A DNA stretch of 64,000 nt from positions 1 through 64,000 of the forward strand of contig MU401631.1 of NCBI GenBank assembly GCA_022579005.1. The letters are read 5' to 3'. Made by a program: the position numbers and the translations under genes. This DNA comes from Poronia punctata (taxonomy: Eukaryota; Ascomycota; Sordariomycetes; Xylariales; Xylariaceae). The notes beneath the pieces are model-generated. The model saw nothing but the letters and a program-made list of their open reading frames with translations, had not been told where the DNA came from and did no database searches. The stretch's first letter is position 1. Every line of letters starts with the position of its first letter. Below, piece by piece: positions 57,899 through 64,000 of the stretch.

Positions 57899-59361
57899 AT
57901 GAGCTACAGCTTTTCTTCCCCGGCAGCTGAGGATATGCAGCCGCAAACGCTTACGGATTGCACCATCTCTTCGATCGCCGAACTTATCAAGAATGGAGTG
58001 GCAAAGAAGATCGTCGTCATGACGGGCGCCGGTATTTCTACTGCTGCCGGAAGTGAGTGGTGATATGCTTTGTTGTCTACACCCCGCCTACGTTTTTTCT
58101 GCAACGTTGACATAGGCGGTTACTCGTTTGCACAGCCTTGATCTTAACAATAGTTTAATCTTTAGTACCCGACTTCCGCTCTCCAAATACCGGCCTATAC
58201 CACAACCTTGCACGGCTCGAATTGCCCCATCCAGAAGCCGTCTTCGAGAAAAGCTTTTTCCGCGACGACCCTCGACCTTTCTACATCTTAGCAAAGGAAC
58301 TCTATCCAGAAAACTTCAAACCGACCGTCTCGCATGCCTTTGTTTCTCTTCTAGCGCAAAGAGGGCTCCTACGGATGCTATTTACGCAAAATATCGATTG
58401 TCTTGAGCGCAAGGCCGGAGTACCTCCAGACTTGATCGTCGAGGCGCATGGCAGCTTCGCGACCCAGCATTGTATCGAATGTCGAGCCTCATTCCCCGAC
58501 GAGGAAATGCGCAAATATGTGGAGGAGGGCAGGCCGCCGATCTGTCGCCGCCCCGACTGTGGAGGCTATGTTAAACCCGATATTGTGTTTTTCGGTGAAG
58601 GACTGCCCTCTTCGTTCTTCGACAACCTCATGGTGCCACTCGAAGCCGATCTTGTGATAGTTGTCGGTACCAGTTTAACGGTCTACCCATTTGCAGAATT
58701 ACCACGCCTCGCAAGAGAGGGCGTGCCAAGACTGCTATTCAACATGGACCCTGTTGGGGACTTCGGCCAGCGCGGGGACGACGTGCTATGCTTAGGCTCA
58801 TGCGACGCAGGCATCCGAAAACTAGCCGACGAACTCGGTTGGAGAGAGGAGTTGGAGAAACTCTGGGTTGGCATGGTTGGCGAAGAAGAAGCGGAGCGGC
58901 AACGGGCCAGGAACGAGAGAGAGCGAGAGGAGGCTGTTCATCAACTCGATGACCTAGCCAAGGACATGGAACAGAAGTTGGAATTGTCCGAGGACCACGA
59001 CGACCGAGATGCTGAAGTTGTTGCTAATTCCGAGCCGCAGGAGAAGAAGAAAGACGAAAGCTCAACGGCTATTCCAGTTACTGCTGCTCCAGAGCCAGCA
59101 GATGACCAGACTCTGGCGACTCAAAAAGAATTCTCGCCCCAAAACTCTGAAAGAGTCGTCGAAGCGGAAACGGCAGTTGAGGACCCTCTTATCAGGCCAC
59201 ACAATGTTTTGGAATACCATTCCGAGACAGATAAAGAGAGTCGTGGCACAGATTCGACGACGGGACTACCTTCCGTCCAGGCGGAGGGTGCCCCATTGAA
59301 CAAAAAGTCTGAAAATGCATTAGACAACCAAAGCGGCAGTCCTAAGCCAGCATCAGAGTGA
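57899..59361 (+). CDS. NAD-dependent protein deacetylase, HST2/SIRT2-like sirtuin
   Basis: Two exons, 57899-58052 and 58166-59361 (113-bp intron, GTGAGT donor, TTTAG acceptor); 449 residues. The intron lies inside the NAD-binding loop, and splicing restores GAGIS (43-47) followed by GIPDFRS (51-57). Other sirtuin motifs follow: TQNIDCLE (125-132), catalytic His146 in EAHGSF, a zinc site C154-x2-C157 and C178-x4-C183, KPDIVFFGE (188-196), and GTSL..YPFA in the Rossmann part. Sequence style and length place it in class I, HST2/SIRT2 branch, which deacetylates histone H4K16 and cytoplasmic proteins. The last 150 residues are Glu/Ser/Lys-rich and probably disordered; the first part of this tail (about 305-345) may form a charged helix. 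Start chosen at the ATG before SYSFSS; an upstream ATG in frame six codons earlier is less likely. Confidence 0.93.
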
Positions 59362-62160
59362 TCCAGTCATCGGGAGCTTAAGGAAGAGGTGCTTTGAGGA
59401 CCGTTCTTCACACTTTGCAAAGCCCGTGGCCATCGGTACACCAGAAAGCCGCAGAGGGGGGTTTAGGCCCCGTGCGTTACCGTTGACTTCACCAGCTTTA
59501 TAAAAAAGAAATACAAGCTGGCTTGCTTTTGGACATCGAGCCTGCCATTGACAAGAAAATAAAGAGCGTGGTCCCAATACTTGACTCGGGTATCGTCTAT
59601 GGCAGTACGGCTCGAAGATACGTGTTTTCGCCTTGTCGAGGCCTGTTCAGGCATTGCCGTCCAGATAAATGCAACAAAGGCCACAAGATCACCGCACAAA
59701 AGATCCTCACCGGTGGAGAGGCGCAGTCAGGCTCGTCAGTTTTGACATTATCGCAAGTTAGCACACAGCTGTGGCCGTTTCTACAACATGACACAGAAAG
59801 CATACAAGGTTATATATTCTGGGTTAGCCTCGTAACATACGGCTACGGCGTGGAGGCGTTTAAGGACCATGGATATAAGGGGCTGAGGACCTTGAGGAAA
59901 GACAGGCTATCACAGGTTGGCAGGCAAATGCTGGCTTCAAGTGTAGACTAGGTACATGTAGGCCTATCAAGGGTGTCTCTTGCGTTATGATTCTGTACAT
60001 GTACGTATCTCGAAGCATTTTCCCATGTGTATTACCTACCATATATATAAAGAATCACCTTAACTGTTAAGCGCAATCCAGAGCACCTTGATATTTATAC
60101 GTGTATATCAAGCAATATGACTACTCGTATACAATACGACGACGATAATACTTGTAGATACAAAGGTAAACAGGCAAAGTACTTACATAGGCAAGTAGGT
60201 AGCACTGTACCTCAACACGCACTCGGTGTCGTTGCGCATCTCAGCTGAACTGGGCTAACTGAGCTGAGCTGAGCTGCAGTAGGTAACTTTGTTTCAATTT
60301 CAGGGCTCTCCAAAAAGAATGCTAATTGGTTGGTAAATATTGAAATGATACGATCTGCGATAGTCGTAATTTACTCTTAGCCCATTTTGGTAGCGACAGC
60401 GGCTCTAGCGCCGCAGGGGTTGAAAGTGGCTATTTCTCAGATTGCCTTAGTGCAACAAGGGTAGGGCAGCTAGGGCGGTCCGCATCGAGAACCAATCAGA
60501 TTCTAACAAACGTATTGTAGAATTAAAGCCGTCCCGCTGTTTGCTTTATGCCTGATTCTAAGACTGTTGTACCTCTTGTAAGTATTTGAACTTCAGGTAA
60601 CAAAACATTCTTGCTTGCTTAGTTATTTTTCCTTCTCCAAGTACGTGGTATACATTTGCAATTCTCGTACTCTAGGTAGGATTAAAAATCATTGTTTGTG
60701 GCAATATAGGGCAATTGCGGGTAGGAACGTGTAAATTGTTAACACTTCTATTCTTTGCATACTACTTTTACTACAAGTACCTAGCAAATACTAGGCCATT
60801 TCATTACCTACCTACAATGTCATTGCTGATTGTTTAGACATCTTGCCGTGCGACAGTTTTGTGCTAGGTACTGTTCAACCATGAGGTCCAACGCTTTTGT
60901 AATTCACGATAGATGCAGATACCTGGGTGCCTATCTGGGAAACAGCTCTGTCATGTTTAGTACCGCTATCTGCTATTATAAGTAGCCGCGAAGCTTCAAA
61001 TATATATGGCACCATAGGTATTCACATCGGTATGTGTTTACGAGTACGAGTACACACCTCTTCCTGGTCTTCTCACATAACCTAGGGGATTAGGTAATTG
61101 GGAATGGCACAAACAGTTACGAGGAGGTAGCGCTTCCCCTGATCTGCAGTAGACCGTAAACGTTCAGGGGTGCTCCGCGTTAGATGTGGATCAAACTACG
61201 GGCCAAATTTCCTTTGTCCCTGACGCTTGCCTGTTTCGTGTGGCCCGCTCTCCACGTTGTCTCCACGCCGGCTCCACCTTGGACAACAGTAAACTGAAGA
61301 GGAAACGGAACCTTCCTTGCAGGTACCCTTTCTATACCATTCGTCAAATCAGCGTCTACCAATGCCCAATCCTCGTTTTTCTGCCGACACCGTCACTATG
61401 ACCCCTGAGGATAATCCCCTCGTCTGCCTCTTTTGGTTCCCCTCTTCGCGCTTGAACTTTTGAAGCAAACGGTACGAAATGGGTGAATGGGTCGCATGCA
61501 AGGCACAGCGCACAGAGGACACCAAGTTCAACCATTGTTCTTTCCCTTTTTCTTTCAACCTATGAGTATTCTCGTACACGTACTAGGGCTTCGTAATTTT
61601 TCGTCTTGTAACACCTGCAGCAACTCTGCACCCACTATCGTCGTGACATTCGACAGGCAGCTTCGACAGCAATTTCGATTCAATACACAAGACGATATTT
61701 TCCTGCTTTAATTCTCGAATCCGTCGTTCTCTCTCGGGGCCCAGGTTCGACCTTTGCTTCCAGCCCATTGTTAGAAAGAAGTATATCGTGCAGATCTCCT
61801 TTTGCACGCCGCAACGAAATAGACACACGCCGCGACTGTGTACCATCTGGACAATCGTGGATAAGCATTTCGGAAATATATGTTATATACGCTCATGAAC
61901 GCACGGATACGAAACCGACGACTATTCAGCCTGGTTGGACCGGTTATACACTTTTTGAGTAACAACTTGGTCGCTGTCGACATAACTAGAAAACCAGTGG
62001 TGCACCAAACATACACCTCGGCACTAGTTCACGCAGTGTTTGTGTTATTTACCATCAGCTGAAAGGTTGAGTAAGGCTATTGCCGCCGTTGAGACGCTGC
62101 GCCGTCGAACTGCAGAAGAAATATCGATCTCTAGAAGACAATTCACAACCGAGCGGAATC
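59362..62160. other. 2.8-kb intergenic region
   Basis: No convincing gene. A 142-codon frame (59523-59951) just after the sirtuin has no domain and is opposed by other random frames. TACGAGTA-type octamers lie at 60122, 61039 and 61045 (the last two overlapping). A short GAGCT/TGAGC tandem tract lies at 60258-60280. 61600-62160 is the likely promoter and leader of the next gene. Confidence 0.5.
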
Positions 62161-64000
62161 ATGGTTTCTTTCTTTGGCTTGAAGATTGGTGGTGAGAAGA
62201 AGAAGTAAGTAGGCTGAAAAAGCAGACTTTGTGATGTGTACGACGATGGATCTCTAACAGAACGAGCGCTCAGATCTCCCAAGGGGCTTCAGATCTCTGC
62301 TCCCCAGCCCCAAAATACCGACTTCACCAGTCCTGGGAACCAGTTAGATATCGAAAATGGGATCAATGCTCCTTTCGAGTCCATCCCTCCACTTACACGG
62401 CGGAATTCTGCCAAATCAACTATGTCGAGGAAGGGCAAGCTCATGGGCTTGAAGCTACCCCCTTTTGCCTCGAATAAATTCAGCTCGAGTCTAGTAGACC
62501 TACCGAAACCACCTGGGTTGAAGCATCATGCGTCAAATCCAAGTATTGGCCGCCGTTGGAAGGGCGACTCGTCTTCGAGCGTAGGCCTGGCGCCTCCGTC
62601 TGGTTTCCATTTGCTAGCTCGGCCGAGCACGTCTGATGATAGAAGCAAGAAATGGGCGAGCCCCCTGGACATACGACTCTCCCGGAACTCGTCCAAACAG
62701 AGTCTCGACAAGCCGACGACGCCGTCTTTCCCGGATCAGGACGGTATACATCTTGGCACACCAACGAGTGCAACAACAACAACGCCTAAGTCTCCACTTG
62801 GCCAGTATGAACTGAAATTGGATCTCCCGAGCGATGTGTCAACATTTGCGGATTTTGGGAATTTCACCGAGATTGTTCAGGCACCTGCGCCGCTCCGTAT
62901 CAAGAAACAACCCTCTACGAGAGGATTAAACGAAACGCAGACAGAGGAACGTTCGGACCGGAAGCCCCCCACTCCACCACAGTCGATCGACGATAGAGAC
63001 GCCGCACTCGGTACAGTACCGGACCTTTCCAATGTCTCAACCGACAAGGCGCGCGAGGAGAGTGAAGATAGTATTCCGCAGGGACTTGAGGAACTCCAAA
63101 ACGCCATATCAAATTTTGGTCCGACTTCATTGCCTTCGCCGTCGACTACACCTCGAGGAAGTGAGGATAAAACACCAGCTACCACTTCACCTCCAAGGCC
63201 CGTCTCGCCGCCCCCCCCAAGCAGCAAGCCCCGGCCAGTAATTCAAAACGTGCGGGCGAAGCGTGATACACTCACTGTCAATCCACAGCGCCGACGTAGT
63301 CTGCAAATGAAGATCGAGGCAGCCGAGGCCGGTACTTTGCCTCCTTTGTCCCAAATCTCACGGCCGAAGACGTCGAACGGCGGACGCTCCTTGCCACGGC
63401 CGCCGGCCCTGAACCTAAATACTTCTCTTGGTATAAGCGCAGCTGACCGTGACGGTCCACGAAGTGCACCCTTTCCACCCAACCCATCCCGGTCCTTCAC
63501 TCCTACAGGTCTCAAGGCCCCGGTAAGATCGCATACCGTAGTGCAGGGACGGTCCAACCCCTCTGCCCAGGTCGATGAATTCAAAGAGGTCGACTCTACA
63601 CCGCCCTCTCCGGCAGGCTCATCCGTCTACGACGATGTAGATTATCCTCCCTCGCCCGAGAGCCCGGGCCCATTAATTCCACTCACTGGCCCTTTGGCGA
63701 GTCCCCGCTTCCCGCCCTCGTCGCACTTTTCCGCCTCGGATTCGGCTAGCTCCATATTTCCCTGGAAGGAAGAAAGGCGTAGCAACCGCAGTCTGTCGCC
63801 ATCCGTCCCATTAGTCCCACCACGCTCCACCAAGCGCAATGCTCCCACGCCCGATTCGAGCTATTGGCCGCTGCCATCGCCCATCGTGCCTGCTGCCGAT
63901 CGTGCCACCGCCTCTCCCTCCCCTGCGGAATCCAGGCTACGCTCAGAGTCGGAATCATCATCTGCCTACGAGCCCCTTGCACCACCACGGATTCCGTCTG
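62161..64000 (+). CDS. Pro/Ser-rich low-complexity protein, 5' part only
   Basis: Exon 1 is 62161-62204 (MVSFFGLKIGGEKK), then a 69-bp intron (GTAAGT, branch CTAAC at 62254-62258) and exon 2 from 62274, open to the window edge. About 590 residues are visible and no stop is reached. The acceptor is the CAG at 62271-62273: the AG directly after the branch site (62259-62260) is too close and gives the wrong frame, while this one yields KKKSPKGLQISAPQ in the open frame. The protein is rich in Ser, Pro and basic residues with SP and TP sites throughout (TPPSPAGSS, PPSPESPGP) and no recognised domain. A short N-terminal block MVSFFGLK followed by disorder suggests a scaffold or signalling protein, but I cannot assign a function. 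Confidence 0.82.

Larger units (their letters stand above)
27848..61052. repeat. Dispersed octamer TACGAGTA / TACTCGTA (22 copies)
   Basis: Exact copies start at 27848, 30647, 31172, 31238, 32562, 32889, 33085, 39490, 39946, 41044, 41502, 44620, 45502, 45913, 46177, 52265, 55128, 56947, 57469, 60122, 61039 and 61045. All are intergenic; none lies in a coding exon, the retrotransposon or the RIPed block. Many are extended by CTACC or AGGTAG on one side (CTACCTACGAGTAG type). Near matches with one change are also common. About one copy is expected by chance in this much sequence. Confidence 0.8.

Noticed and set aside
59523..59951. 142-codon frame after the sirtuin gene
   Set aside because: No domain, no promoter or intron signals, and likely 3' UTR of the sirtuin gene. 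Equally long random frames occur on the other strand.
62877..63584. Minus-strand frames of 100-116 codons over the Pro/Ser-rich gene
   Set aside because: They are complements of the long open exon, which is the more economical explanation.

Overview
The window looks like nuclear DNA of a filamentous ascomycete (Pezizomycotina, probably Sordariomycetes). Genes have short GT-AG introns (56-113 bp) with CTRAC-like branch sites. One long block carries the signature of repeat-induced point mutation (RIP). The protein set is typical of moulds: PalI/RIM9, a fungal NLR with a SesB-like N-terminus, a GH30 glycosidase, an HST2-type sirtuin and a terpene cyclase.

Region by region: (1) 1-18128 and 25287-27062 form one extremely AT-rich block in which CpA/TpG have largely become TpA. 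It is a graveyard of repeats. Two Ty3/gypsy relics can still be read on the + strand (pol at about 8042-10400, RNase H at about 17640-18128). A roughly 690-bp sequence occurs as an inverted pair (1-690 and 2740-3425), with a partial third copy at 15345-15645. (2) 18129-25281 is a young, intact, non-RIPed chromodomain Ty3/gypsy retrotransposon (chromovirus) on the minus strand. It has 330-bp LTRs differing at one base, a perfect 5-bp target duplication (AGCTA), gag and pol, a polypurine tract, and a primer site that pairs with its own LTR instead of an obvious tRNA, as in Tf1/sushi-type self-priming. It sits inside the RIPed block and interrupts an older gypsy relic. (3) From about 27063 the composition switches sharply to ordinary euchromatin holding eight genes: an ABC1/ADCK (MCP2-like) mitochondrial atypical kinase (-), palI/rim9 (+), a class I sesquiterpene-type cyclase (-, four exons), a SesB-NACHT NLR (+), a secreted GH30 glycosidase (+), an SDR oxidoreductase (+), an HST2-like sirtuin (+), and the 5' part of a long Pro/Ser-rich protein (+) that runs off the right edge.

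The genes do not form an obvious pathway. The terpene cyclase has no tailoring enzyme or transporter beside it (about 6 kb empty on one side, 4.4 kb on the other), so it looks like an orphan rather than part of a cluster. Intergenic DNA is long and is peppered with the octamer TACGAGTA/TACTCGTA: 22 exact copies read by eye, none in a coding exon, where about one would be expected by chance. No CRISPR array, rRNA gene or convincing tRNA gene was seen. All assignments come from reading the sequence; no database search was run.
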